From Chlorobiota bacterium (GTDB lineage: Bacteria; Bacteroidota; Ignavibacteria; Kapaibacteriales; NICIL-2), in assembly GCA_026415505.1 (NCBI GenBank), contig JAOAGY010000021.1:28885-92884 (forward strand): DNA of 64,000 nucleotides, read 5' to 3'. This document shows positions 36,636 to 47,700 of this stretch, piece after piece (the first letter of the stretch is position 1; each line of letters opens with the position of its first letter). A program made the translations under genes and the position numbers. The notes beneath the pieces are model-generated. The model did not search any database. It was given only the letters and a program-made list of their open reading frames with translations, and had not been told where the DNA came from.

Positions 36636-38011
36636 TTGGGGATCAGCACCGCTGCCGTCGCGATCGGATCGCCGATGACGACGCGCACAAAATACACCCC
36701 GGCGGCAAGGTGACCGGCATCCACCTCACCGTAGAACGAGCGCTGACCGTAGCGACGTAGCGTAGCCTGTGCGACGAGCTGACCGAGCGCAGAGTACACT
36801 TCCGCCGTCGCATGGACGCCCGGCGGCGCAGCATCGTAGTCGGCAACGATCTGCAGTAGTCGTGGCAAGGGTTGCACGACGGTGAGTCGCTCGCGCTGAA
36901 TCGGCGGAAGCGGTTCGTCGCTCGACAGGTCCAGCGCGTACAATCCTGCATCGCTGGCAAAATAGAGGCGCTGTTGGCTGCCGTCTTCCAGGTAGCGGAA
37001 GGCGAACGCATTGCCCGGGAGATCGCCGACCCAGGGAATTGCAGCATCGTGCATTTGCCAGGTGCGCCCTTCGTCGATGCTGCGTCGCACGATTCGTGCA
37101 CCCGGAACGACGGTGTCTGCATCGAAGAACTCGGTGAATCCGCCGACGACGAGTTCATCGCGATCGCCTCGGCTGCGAACGCCGATCGCCCAGAGCGACG
37201 TATCGGGAAACGCCATCGGATGCCATGTCCAGCCCCCGTCGGTTGTGCGCCAGAGTCCGCCGTTGGGACGGAGTTGCCAGAAAAAGTACGTCATCACTGC
37301 ATAGCCGACGTTCGGTCGGAGCGAGCTGAATCGGATTTGGGGAATCTCGGTGTCGCGAAGCGAGCTTTGGTAGAAGCCCTGCACCAGGCGCCACGTTCGA
37401 CCGCTGTCGTCGGAACGGTAGATGGCGCTTCCCTGACAGCCGGCGTATAGAATGCCCGTCGAATCAGGACGAAGCGCAATGCAACAGAGCCGCGGCGGAA
37501 CCGGATTCGGCAGCGACGAATCCGGTGGAATTTGTCCCATCGCTCGCCAGGTGCGTCCGCGATCGGTGCTGCGGAATACTGTTGACGTCAGGAACTCCGC
37601 CGCATAGAGCACTTGCGGATTGTTCGGATCGATGACGACCGCTTCACCGGAAAAGACGTAGTTCTGCGTTCCTGACAGCACGCTTTCCCACGTCGTGCCG
37701 TTGTCGGTCGAGCGTCGCAGCGTGCCGAAACGAATACCGCCGATGAACACGACGTTCGTGTCGATCGGGTGAACGAGCACGTTCGTCAGTTGAGTCGTTG
37801 CCGTGCGGAATTCGATCACGAGCGTATCCCAGGTGCGACCGCCGTCGTAGCTGCGATAGAAGAGCCTTCCTTCACCGCCGACGTAGATCGTGCGCGGATT
37901 TTTCGGGTTGATTGCGATGCCATAGCTCGGCGCATCGAGCAGCCGCTGCCACTGCTGTGCCGAAGCGAGCGACAACACAAAAGCAAGCACGAACGCACAG
38001 CGAGCGATCAT
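36632..38011 (-). CDS. Secreted BNR/sortilin-like propeller protein with T9SS-type tail
   Basis: This 459-residue protein has a signal peptide (MIARCAFVLAFVLSLASAQ). Repeated BNR/Asp-box blades follow: YRSYDGGRTWDTL, RRSTDNGTTWESV, FRSTDRGRTWRAM, YRSDDSGRTWRLV, WRTTDGGWTWHPM and RRSIDEGRTWQMH, a propeller of six or more blades (about 25-360). The final 85 residues resemble a T9SS sorting domain (AEVYSALGQLVAQ, then AGVYFVRVVIGD) but lack the usual PNP. No catalytic residues of sialidases are evident, so binding rather than hydrolysis is likely. Its ATG overlaps the lysC stop by 4 bases, so this surface protein is translationally coupled to a housekeeping kinase. Confidence 0.8.
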   Translation of the reverse strand: MIARCAFVLAFVLSLASAQQWQRLLDAPSYGIAINPKNPRTIYVGGEGRLFYRSYDGGRTWDTLVIEFRTATTQLTNVLVHPIDTNVVFIGGIRFGTLRRSTDNGTTWESVLSGTQNYVFSGEAVVIDPNNPQVLYAAEFLTSTVFRSTDRGRTWRAMGQIPPDSSLPNPVPPRLCCIALRPDSTGILYAGCQGSAIYRSDDSGRTWRLVQGFYQSSLRDTEIPQIRFSSLRPNVGYAVMTYFFWQLRPNGGLWRTTDGGWTWHPMAFPDTSLWAIGVRSRGDRDELVVGGFTEFFDADTVVPGARIVRRSIDEGRTWQMHDAAIPWVGDLPGNAFAFRYLEDGSQQRLYFASDAGLYALDLSSDEPLPPIQRERLTVVQPLPRLLQIVADYDAAPPGVHATAEVYSALGQLVAQATLRRYGQRSFYGEVDAGHLAAGVYFVRVVIGDPIATAAVLIPN

Positions 38012-39255
38012 CGGTACACCATCTGCGACGAAAGGACAAGCGCATGCAATGTCCGGAGCACTTCGCTGCCATACGGCGATTCGACAGCGGCGAGGATGGA
38101 TTCTTCGGTGCTCCCGACTACCGTGACCGCACAACCGACACTTCGCGCTGCCGCGGCAAGCTGCTCCAAACCGACGCCGCTGCGATGAACACCGGCACCG
38201 ACACAGCACAAGAGCGAAATCGAGCGGTCGCCAGCGCTCGGCATTGCTGCGACAATGGAGCGACCGCTCCGCAGCACGACACTGGCAAGGACGTCTTCCG
38301 GTGGCACGTTGTCTTCGGGTCGGCAAAGCGTCGCTTCGAGCATTGCAATCGCGCGAATGCCTTCGATCGGCTCCGCCAGTGAACCAACGATTCGAGTACC
38401 GGGATGCTCCGGATCGAACGTATTGCGCACGACGACAGGGATGCCGTGCTCGATCGCAGGTCGAATCGTCAGAGGATGAAGCACCTTTGCGCCGTATGCC
38501 GACAGCGCTGCGACTTCGCCGAGCGTCATTTCGGGCAGGCTCACAGCATCCGGGACGATACGCGGATCGGCAGTGTAGATGCCTGAAACGTCCGTCCAAA
38601 TTTCGACGCGTTCGGCACCGAGACACGCACCGAATATCGCAGCAGAGTAGTCGGAACCGCCGCGTCCGAGGGTCGTGGTCAGTCCGCCCGAAGTGCTGCC
38701 GATGAAGCCTTGCGTGACGACAATCCGGCATCGCTCGAAAGTCGGTAGCAGATGCTGCTCGATGGATTCTCTGGTGCGTTGCCACTCGACCGTCGCCGCG
38801 GTGAATCGTGCATCGGTTTTGATCGCCCGACGAGCATCGAACCATGCGACGCGCTCGCCCATTCGTTCGAGCAACGCTGCCAGAATTCGCGAACTGAGCA
38901 ATTCACCGAACGCTGCCGTGTGATCGAGCATTCGCGGCGTGCACTCGCCCAGCAGCGCGATTCCCATCAGGTAGCGACGAAGTTCATCGAGGAGAGATTC
39001 GACGGGGCTGCTATCGGACAGCTCCAGTTGGAGCATGGTATCTCGATGGCGTTCGGCGATCTGAAGCCACAAGGTTTCCCAGTGGTGACCGCCAGCAGCA
39101 GAACGAGCACATTCGAGCAGCGCATCGGTCACACCGCGGAATGCAGAAACGACCACGAGAACCGGTTGCGATGCCGCTGCACGAACTACCGACGCCACAC
39201 GACACAACGGCTGCATCCCGGCGACCGACGTACCACCGAATTTGACGACCAGCAT
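38008..39255 (-). CDS. lysC: Aspartate kinase
   Basis: This 415-residue enzyme phosphorylates L-aspartate, the first step to lysine, threonine and methionine. The kinase domain starts VVKFGGTSVAG and contains SAFRGVTDALL, the substrate segment RFTAATVEW, GLTTTLGRGGSDYSAA and the nucleotide segment EIWTDVSGIYTADPR. The C-terminal third (about 300-415) is the ACT regulatory region, rather diverged but with ISLLCCVGAGV and VVGSTEESILAAV. Allosteric feedback is therefore likely, although the effector is not predictable. It leads a two-gene set with the BNR protein and is divergent from terC, with a good promoter-like box 27 bases before the ATG. Confidence 0.92.
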   Translation of the reverse strand: MLVVKFGGTSVAGMQPLCRVASVVRAAASQPVLVVVSAFRGVTDALLECARSAAGGHHWETLWLQIAERHRDTMLQLELSDSSPVESLLDELRRYLMGIALLGECTPRMLDHTAAFGELLSSRILAALLERMGERVAWFDARRAIKTDARFTAATVEWQRTRESIEQHLLPTFERCRIVVTQGFIGSTSGGLTTTLGRGGSDYSAAIFGACLGAERVEIWTDVSGIYTADPRIVPDAVSLPEMTLGEVAALSAYGAKVLHPLTIRPAIEHGIPVVVRNTFDPEHPGTRIVGSLAEPIEGIRAIAMLEATLCRPEDNVPPEDVLASVVLRSGRSIVAAMPSAGDRSISLLCCVGAGVHRSGVGLEQLAAAARSVGCAVTVVGSTEESILAAVESPYGSEVLRTLHALVLSSQMVYR

Positions 39256-39281
39256 CGCCGACGAAGATTGTGAGGTCGTCG

Positions 39282-39289
39282 CAAATATA
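39282..39289 (-). promoter_or_regulatory. Putative -7 element for lysC
   Basis: Minus-strand TATATTTG is a perfect TAnnTTTG match 26 bases before the lysC ATG. An identical box faces the other way at 39333. Confidence 0.58.
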
Positions 39290-39332
39290 GCTCGGCTTTT
39301 CGAGCGATACCGAATGCATCGCAGCAGTGCTG

Positions 39333-39340
39333 TATATTTG
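39333..39340 (+). promoter_or_regulatory. Putative -7 element for terC
   Basis: TATATTTG is a perfect TAnnTTTG match 32 bases before the terC start. The short leader leaves no room for a manganese riboswitch of the yybP-ykoY type. Confidence 0.58.
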
Positions 39341-39372
39341 GCTCGCTACCAATTTCGATACCATGCTGCTCG

Positions 39373-40356
39373 ATGGTACAAACCGAACCGCTCTGGATGT
39401 GGCTGATTTTCAGCGCACTCATCGTCTTTTTTCTGTGGGTAGATTTGGCGCTCTTCAATCGTCGCCCGCATGCGATCAGCACCCGCGAATCCCTCCTCTG
39501 GACAGGGGTGTGGACGGCTCTCGCGCTCGGTTTCAGCGTGTTTCTCTATGCCTACTACGGTTTTTCGAAACTCGGCGAAAACAAAGCGCTCGAATTTCTG
39601 ACGGGCTTCGTCGTCGAAAAATCGCTCAGTGTGGACAATCTTTTTGTGATGCTGCTTATCTTCCAGTATTTCCGCGTCGAGCAGCAGTATCAGCATCGCG
39701 TGTTGTTTTGGGGAATTTTCGGTGCGCTTGCGATGCGATTGGGATTGATTCTGCTCGGTGTCAATCTCATCGCGCGCTTTCATGTGTTGGTGTACGTGTT
39801 CGGTGCATTTTTGATCGTGACGGCACTTCGCGTCGGGTTCGGCGCCGAGCGTGACATCCATCCCGATCGCAACATTTTCGTTCGGCTCTTTCGGCGCTTC
39901 TTTCCCGTAACGGCTGAGTATCACCACCACCACTTTTTCGTCCGCGACAACCGACAGTGGTTCGCGACACCTCTTTTTGTCGTCCTGTTGGTCATCGAAG
40001 CGACCGATCTTGTTTTCGCAGTGGATTCGATTCCGGCGATCCTGGCGATTTCCAAAGACCCCTTCGTGGTGTACACCTCGAATGCATTCGCGATACTGGG
40101 ATTGCGCTCGCTTTTTTTCGCGCTCTCGAATATCCTCAGCATGATTGTGTACTTGCGTTATGGACTGGCAGCGATTCTGGCGTTCGTCGGTTTCAAGATG
40201 CTTTCGAGCAATCACCTCAACATTTCGACCGGCTTTTCATTGGTGGTCGTGACGTCGATTCTGGCAGTGACGGTCGCGCTCTCGCTCCTGCATGCGCGCT
40301 TGCGGCGCACGCCCAATCGCGCGCCCGTCGAAGCCGGCAACGAGCTCACCGAATGA
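39373..40356 (+). CDS. TerC/Alx family membrane protein
   Basis: This 327-residue inner-membrane protein has about nine helices. TerC signatures with membrane-buried acidic residues are visible: FLWVDLALFNRR, FVVEKSLSVDNLFVMLLIF, VVLLVIEATDLVFAVDSIPAIL and SNAFAILGLRSLFF. Family members export manganese or help load metal onto exported proteins; in other bacteria Alx is pH- and manganese-regulated. A histidine- and aspartate-rich loop (ERDIHPDRN, YHHHHFF) lies between the halves. It stands alone with its own promoter-like box. Its stop overlaps the end of the opposing HlyD-type gene by 11 bases. Confidence 0.92.
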   Translation: MVQTEPLWMWLIFSALIVFFLWVDLALFNRRPHAISTRESLLWTGVWTALALGFSVFLYAYYGFSKLGENKALEFLTGFVVEKSLSVDNLFVMLLIFQYFRVEQQYQHRVLFWGIFGALAMRLGLILLGVNLIARFHVLVYVFGAFLIVTALRVGFGAERDIHPDRNIFVRLFRRFFPVTAEYHHHHFFVRDNRQWFATPLFVVLLVIEATDLVFAVDSIPAILAISKDPFVVYTSNAFAILGLRSLFFALSNILSMIVYLRYGLAAILAFVGFKMLSSNHLNISTGFSLVVVTSILAVTVALSLLHARLRRTPNRAPVEAGNELTE

Positions 40357-41596
40357 GTCCTTCGAACGGACGAAGAAACGTTTCGAACACGTACGCAGCA
40401 ATGGGACGCTCTTCGACGAGCACGATGAGTTTGCCGTCCATCCCATCTTGCAATGTTCCCGCAAAACGGCTCGACGGCTCGATGTCGGCTTCGAGGATGT
40501 AGCGATGTCGTTCACCAGGCGAAAGGCTCACCGAGCGCACACGACCGCGCAGCACCCCCCATCGTAGGGGTGGAAACGACGAGAGCTGGATGACGACCGG
40601 CAATCCTGCGCGGACAGAGCCGATGTCTTTCGGTTCGACTTCAGCCGTTGCGGTGAATGCAGTCGGCGGTTGGCTGAGTTTGAGGAGAATCGCACCGGCG
40701 GGCACTTGCCGTTCGGCATCGCTGACGTAGCTGACGATGAGCCCATCGGCAGGCGCTTTGATGACGATGGCACCGCTGTCGAGATCGAATTCGCCGTAGA
40801 GCGAGCGGAGTCGCTGATACGCTGCTTGCCGCGCGGCACGCAGTTGTGCACGGCGATTCTGAAGTTCGAGCGTCAGCTTTTCCTCCGATTGTCCGGTGAT
40901 GCTTCGTTCGAGCGATAGCTCCCGGGCTTGCGATTCGAGCTGCGCTATATCGCGGCGATACTGCTCGCGTGCACGGTTGAGCGCTTCGTCGGCGCTGGCT
41001 TTCTGAACTTCGGCTTGTTGTACCTCTGCTTCGGAGACATATCCGCTGGCTCGCAGTTTCTTGAGCTGTTCGAGCTGTTCGCGTGCATTGCGTGCTGCGA
41101 TTTCGAGCTTGCGAATCTCGGCTTGCTGTGTCGCCAGTGCAAAGCGTCGCGCTTGTTGGGTCCGTTCGAGCTGGCTGATCACCTTTTGCTGTTGCAAGCG
41201 CAGACCCGCTCGCGTTTTCGCATGAACGGGCAGCTCGGTGGTTTCGAAAACTTCTTCTTGCAGCCGTGCGAGAGTGTACTCCATCACCAGTGCTGCGATT
41301 TGCGGTGAGCTGATCCGAACGAGTGGCATTCCTTGTCGAACCTGCTCTCCGGTGCGAACATAGTACTGCTCGACGAAAACATCTTCGGCGAAGCGATAGA
41401 CACGTTCGCTGCCGTTGCCCTTGAGGACGCACTGCAATTCGACCTGGCGAGGGACGCGCAGCACGACTCCCGCTGCTGCGAGCGCAACGATTCCGAACGC
41501 GACGCTGTAGAGCGCAATTCGCAACGCGCGCGGGCGGGATGATGTCAACACGAAATCGCGTTCGTCGCCGGATGGATCGCTGGTGTACATCGTCAT
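40346..41596 (-). CDS. HlyD/membrane-fusion-type protein, orphan
   Basis: This 416-residue protein is anchored by one N-terminal helix (ALRIALYSVAFGIVALAAAGVV). It has the classic membrane-fusion order: a first lipoyl half (EQVRQGMPLVRISSPQ), a long coiled-coil hairpin (about 95-260, rich in Gln, Glu, Arg and Ala), a second lipoyl half (IVIKAPADGLIVSYVSDAERQVPAGAIL) and a beta-barrel domain (FTATAEVEPKDIGSVRAG). Such proteins bridge an inner-membrane pump to an outer-membrane channel. No ABC, RND or TolC-like gene lies beside it, so its partners are elsewhere or it acts alone. It sits downstream of the giant adhesin gene but behind a strong terminator. Two ATG codons six bases apart are possible starts. 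Confidence 0.82.
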   Translation of the reverse strand: MTMYTSDPSGDERDFVLTSSRPRALRIALYSVAFGIVALAAAGVVLRVPRQVELQCVLKGNGSERVYRFAEDVFVEQYYVRTGEQVRQGMPLVRISSPQIAALVMEYTLARLQEEVFETTELPVHAKTRAGLRLQQQKVISQLERTQQARRFALATQQAEIRKLEIAARNAREQLEQLKKLRASGYVSEAEVQQAEVQKASADEALNRAREQYRRDIAQLESQARELSLERSITGQSEEKLTLELQNRRAQLRAARQAAYQRLRSLYGEFDLDSGAIVIKAPADGLIVSYVSDAERQVPAGAILLKLSQPPTAFTATAEVEPKDIGSVRAGLPVVIQLSSFPPLRWGVLRGRVRSVSLSPGERHRYILEADIEPSSRFAGTLQDGMDGKLIVLVEERPIAAYVFETFLRPFEGLIR

Positions 41597-41660
41597 CGGT
41601 CGAATCGAGGACGATGCAAAAATGCACATCCTTACTGGTTGCAGCGTCACGACGACGCAT

Positions 41661-41697
41661 AAAAAAGCGCCCGTCGCTCCAAATGGCGGCGGGCGCT
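41661..41697 (-). terminator. Intrinsic terminator after the giant adhesin gene
   Basis: On the minus strand AGCGCCCG and CGGGCGCT pair around a 16-base loop and are followed by six T, 13 bases after the stop. It separates the giant gene from the HlyD-type gene. Confidence 0.9.
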
Positions 41698-41709
41698 ATT
41701 GCGGCATCA

Positions 41710-44700
41710 TCAATGCTGAACGACGAACCGCTGCATACGGACGAAGTATTCGCCTTCGACGACGAGAACGTACACACCGGAAGGCAGCGATGTCAAGTCG
41801 AGCGACAGCTCGCGGCGTTCACCGCGCTGGAGTACACCGTCGAAGACGGTAGCTATCTGGCGACCGTCGAGAGCGACGATCGTAGCACGGACGTGTTGGT
41901 GTTTGCTCACGTGAAGCATCGCACTTGCGCTGTGCTCGGCAGGATTGGGCGACACATCGCCGAGCGTCGCTTCGTCCTCGATCGCCGGCGGAAGCCCGGC
42001 GATCGGCTCGTCGTCGGTCGCATCTTTCGAGAGCGTACCGATCGGGTTGTTACCGAGACAGGTCATGCCGTACTTGTACTTGAGCACGCACCATACTTGA
42101 TCGCGGAGTGTCGCATCGGAGGTGTTGTAGAGAAGCACTTCGGCGATCTTGGTGTTGTCGCACAAGTACTGATTCGTCTCGTTGACTGAAGCGAAATCGT
42201 GGAAGCGTGTGTTGCCCACTTTACCGCCGATGCTGACGGCATCTCCCGAATACGACATGCTCGTGCCGGGCGTCCCCGACGGTGTGTACACATTGCCGTT
42301 GATCGAGAACCGCAGCCGATTCGACGACGAGGCGTTGCCGTTGTACACCAGTTGCAGGATGTAGTTCGTGCCAGGCTGCACGGTGAATCCGGTGCTTTGG
42401 AAGACTGCCCATTTGTTCGTGCAACTGCCGCTGCAATTCTGGTTGTTCCATGCACCGTAATACACCTGGCGATTGATCAAGTAAATCGCGAAGCCGTGAT
42501 TTTCGTCGCCTTGCTTGTAGATGACCATGCGGTTGTTGCTCAAGCTCGACGACGTTGGGCGATAGACGATAAAGAGCGTTTTCTGTGTCCCGCCGCTGAT
42601 ACCACTGCCGGTGTTGACCTGCACTTGTACGGGTTGATCGTTGCCGTCCCAGTAAATCGCGCCGTGACCGTTCAGTGCCGAATAGTTCGGATAATGCTTC
42701 GGTCGGTTCGCATCGGAGCTGGCGTTGACCGAGCCATCGGGATAATTCGAACCATCACCGGCATAGTTCGGCCACCCGAGCACGTAGCCATTCGAGTTGG
42801 TCGTCACAGTGTCACCGGTAAAGCCCATGACGAAGTACGATGTGGGTATCCCCAATGGTGTGACGGTAATGCTCGATGAACCGCTGATCGAGCCAGCGCA
42901 GCCGTTGCAGTTCTGGACTGAGATGACGGTGAAGGTCGTCGGCTGCGTGATCGTGTACGTCAAGATGTACGGATTGCTGGAAGTTTGAACGGTGACATTC
43001 GAGCCGTTGTTGATTTTGTACGTCAGATGCCACGGACCGCAGCCAGCGAACGTAAAGTACACGGCGATCTGCGTACCGGGACAGACGCTGGTCTGCGATG
43101 TGCTGATCGAAACGGTCGGTGAAGACACGACGGTAACGCAGATAGCATTCGAGAACTTCTCGCACCCGCCTGCATCGGTGACTTTGACGGTGTAATTCCG
43201 CGTGCCAGTTTGGCTAGTCGGGATAACATACGTGGAATCGGTTGCACCGCTGATCGGCGAGCCATCCACGTACCACTGATACGAAACGATGCCACTTGTC
43301 GGCTGGACGACGTAGAGGGTGCCACCCTGCTGGTTCTGGCAATAGGTGACGGTCGTCGAAGAAGTGCCTTGAATGGCGATCGTGACATTCCCGATCCAGG
43401 TTACAGTAACCGTGACATCGTTCGATGTTGCTGTGCAACCACCACATGAAACCACGACGCTGTACTGGTAGGTACCGGCAGCGAGTCCGGCTGGAACAGT
43501 GTAGGTCGATTGCGTTGCACCGCTGATGTTCGAGCCGTTGCGTCGCCATTGATACGTCGCACCAGTGCAACCGACGACAGATGCAACGAGCGTCGGGCGA
43601 TTCGTCGCTGTCGAGCAAATCGTAACGCTTGTGCCACCATCCTGCACCGAAGCACTGACGCTGATCGAGTTGACCGTCACGGTCGTCGATACGTTCGTCG
43701 GTGTGATCGTGCAACCGCCTGCGGTTACTGAAACGACCGAGTAAGCCGTCGTCACTGTCGGCGAGACGCTTATAGTGTATGTCGAGCCGTTGATGTTATT
43801 GACGGTGTACTGCTGCGGTGAACCGCTCGTCGGTGTCGCTTTGTAGGTCAAACTCCATCCGGTTGTATTTCCACTTGTCAGCGTAAAGGTCAACGTTGCA
43901 GAACCACCCGCACAAATCGTCGTTCCACCCGTGAGTGTAATCGTCGGCGACGGATTGACCGTAACAGTGACGCTGTTCGACGTCACGCTGCACGAGCCGC
44001 ACGTCACAACAAGCGTGTACGTGTACGTCCCAGCACTCAAACCCGTCGGCACGGTGTACGTCGAACCAGTCGCGCCGCTGATCGCGTTGCCGTTGAGCTG
44101 CCACTGATACGTCACCGTGCCACTGCAACCACTGACACTGCTACTGAGCGTCGGTCCGCTCGAATAACCGCTGCACAGCGTCGTCGAACCGCTCGCACTG
44201 ATCGTCACAGTCGGTGACTGGTTGACCGTGACGGTGATGCTGTTCGATGTCGCACTGCACCCACCGCACGTCACAACGAGTGTGTACGTGTACGAGCCTG
44301 CGCTCAAACCCGTCGGCACAGTGTACGTCGCCGATGTCGCGCCACTGATCGCGTTGCCGTTGAGCTGCCACTGATACGTCACGCTGCCGCTGCAACCGCT
44401 GACGCTACTGCTGAGCGTCGGTCCGCTCGTGTATCCAGTGCACAGCGTCGTCGTTCCGCTCGCGCTAATATTGACTTGTGGTGTCTGATGAATCGTCACA
44501 GCTATCGGATTCGACATCACAGAACATCCACCGCAGGTAACTTCGACTGAATAGGTGTACGTCCCTGATGTCAACCCTGTTGGTATCGTGTAGTTCGAAC
44601 TGGTCGCCCCTGCGATTGCATTTCCACCCAGGTACCATTGATACTGCGGTGTACCTGCACAATGATTGCATGCTGCAGCCAACGTTGTACCCATCGCATA

Positions 44701-47700
44701 CCCTTCGCATAGATTCGTCGAACCCTGTGCAGCAATCGTTACTGACGGTGTTTGATTGACCGTAACCGATAGCGCGTTCGACGTCGCGCTGCACGTGCCG
44801 CACATGACAACTACTGCATACGAATACGCACCAGCAGCCAATCCAGTCGGCACAGAATAGCTGCTTCCAGTTGCTCCGATGATCGGGGTGCCATTGACGT
44901 ACCACTGATACGCCGCACTCCCGCTGCAACTGGTCACACTCGACTGCAACACCGGTCCGCTCGAATACCCAGTGCACAGCGTTGTCGAACCACTTGCACT
45001 GATTGTCACGCCTGGCGATTGATTGATCGTGATCGGGAAAGCGCTCGACATAGCACTACAAGAGCCGCATGTCGCTTGCACTGTGTAGGCATACGTCCCC
45101 GCTGGCATCCCACTCGGTATAGTGTACACTGCCGACGTTGCTCCGCTGATCGGACTTCCATTGAGCATCCACTGATATTGTGGTGTCAACGAGCAATTGC
45201 CCACATTGGCTGTCAGTGTCGTCGTGGTGCTGTAGCCAGTACACAGAGTGGTCGGACCGCTGCTCGCAATCGAAACAGTCGGTGTGTTGCCGATCAAAAC
45301 ATGAACTGTGTTCGAATATCCGCTGCAGCCGCTGGTACATGTCGCCACAAGTGTATAACTGTACAACCCTGCAGATAAGCCCGTCGGCACGGTGTAGGTC
45401 GAGCCAGTCGCGCCGACGATAGCTGTGCTGTTGACGTACCACTGATACACCACCGAACCGGAACAATTGCTCACGCTCGACACGAGCGTCGGTCCGCTTG
45501 CATAGCCTGTGCAAAGCGACGTCGAACCGCTCGCGCTGATCGTCACCGTCGGCGACTGCGTCACGGTAAACGAAATCGCACCGGAGTTGACCGTACACGA
45601 GCCGCAGGTCACCGCAACGTTGTATGTGTACGTACCGGGTGCCAGTCCTGTCGGAACCGAGTAATACGCTGTTGTCGCACCTGCGATCGGATTGCCATCC
45701 AGCATCCATTGATACGTCGGGGTTCCGACACACGACGAAACATACGCTGCCATCACCGGCGAAACGGTGTATCCCGTGCAGAGCGAGGTCGAACCGTACA
45801 GCGTCACGTTGACGCTCGGCGCTTGGTTGACGACGACATTCGTCACGTTCGACATTGCCGTGCACGTGCCGCACGTGACGGCAACCGCATACGAATACGA
45901 TCCCGGATTCAATCCGAGCGGCACTTGGTATGTCGAGCCGGTAGCACCGGCTATTGCTGTGTTGTTGAGGTACCATTGATAGCTCGGTGTACCGGTACAA
46001 TTGCTTACCGATGCCGCCAGCGTCGGTGCGGTCGTGTATCCTGTGCAGAGCGACGTCGAACTCGACGAGAGCACCGTCACGCTTGGTGATTGTGCAATGC
46101 TGACAACGATCGCATTCGAGATCGTCGTGCAGCTTCCGCACGTGATTTGGAGCGTGTACGTGTAGCTCCCTGGCGCAAGTCCTGTCGGTACCGAATACGT
46201 CAAGCCAGTTGCGCCGCTGATCGGATTGCCATCGAGCATCCACTGGTAGCTCGGCGTGCCCAGACACATGACGTTCGACTGCAACAGAGGACCAGCGCTG
46301 TACCCCGTGCAAAGCTGCGTCGGTTGGTAGGTCGCAATCGTTACCGTTGCCGATGGATTGACCGTTACCGTCACCGATGCTGTCGCCGAGCAATTTCCAC
46401 ACGTTGCAACGACTGCATACACGTAACTCCCCGCCGAAAGTCCGGTCGGAACAGCAAAGCTCGCATTGGTTGCACCGGTGATAATCTGACCATCGCGATA
46501 CCACTGATAGGTCGGCGTGCCGCTGCAATTGGTCACCGACGCCGTCAACACTGGACCTTGCGCATATCCCGTGCACAGCGTCGTCGAGCTCGATGCAGTG
46601 ATCTGCACGCTCGGCGATTGTTCGACCGTTACAACGAGCGTATTCGACGTCGTGCTGCACCCGCTGCATGTGACGACCGCGGTGTAATTCCACGTACCGA
46701 CTCCGAGCGAGGATGGTACGCTGTACGTCGAGTTCGTCGCCCCAGCGATCGGCGAGCCATTCAGGTGCCATTGGTACGCAGGCGTACTTGTGCAATTCGA
46801 CACGCTCGCGCTCAACGTCGGGAAATTCGGCGCTGCTGAACACACCGTCGTCGAAGTTCCCACGCCGACGATCGTCGCCGTCACGTTCGGTGAGATGCCG
46901 ACATTCACTGTGATGCTGTTCGACGTCCCGCTACACGAGCCGCACGTTGCGACGAGTGTGAACACGTGGCTGCCGACGCCCAGACCGAGCGGCACTTGAT
47001 AGGTGTTGCTCGTTGCGCCGACGATCGGCGATCCGTTGCGGTACCACTGATAGGTCGTCGTCCCCGTACAGCCTGCGACAGTCGACGTCAGAAGCGGTGC
47101 CGACGTGTACCCGTTGCAAAGAGACGTCGTGCTACTGGCTGCGATGCTGACGGTCGGCGCGCTGAGCACTGTGATGGTTATCGTGTTCGATGTCGTGCTG
47201 CACGAGCCGCACGATGCTTGCAACCGGTACACGTAACTGCCGGGCATCAGCCCCGACGGCACGGGATACGTCGCGTTGGTTGCGCCTGCAATCGGAGAGC
47301 CGTTGAGCAGCCACTGATAGGTGAGTGTTCCGTTGCAATTGCCGATACTGGCGCTGAGAACGGGAGCGGTCGAGTAACCGCTGCAGAGCGTCGTCGAAGC
47401 GTTGTTCATGCATCCGATCGTAATCGTCGGAGATTGCTGGACCGTAACAGTGATCGTGTTCGACGTCCCCGTGCATGTGTTCGAACTGGACCCGACGACG
47501 TAGAACGTGTACGTCCCCGCCGATAGCGACGACGGCACCGTATAGGTCGCTTGATTGGCGCCGTAGATCGCCACACCATTCATGTACCACTGGTAGCTCA
47601 TCATGCCCGGTGTTGCACTGAGGACGGGTGTCGTCGAAGCACCCTCGCAGAAGGTCGCCGGATTCATCGAGGATGTTGCCGTCACGGTTGGCGTTTGCAA

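Noticed and set aside
39341..39372. Manganese riboswitch (yybP-ykoY type) ahead of terC
   Set aside because: The leader behind the promoter-like box is only about 30 bases, too short for the fold.
46000..46840. Long plus-strand frames opposite the giant adhesin gene
   Set aside because: They repeat with the adhesin repeats and read as Arg/His/Cys-rich low-complexity sequence, typical of antisense shadows.
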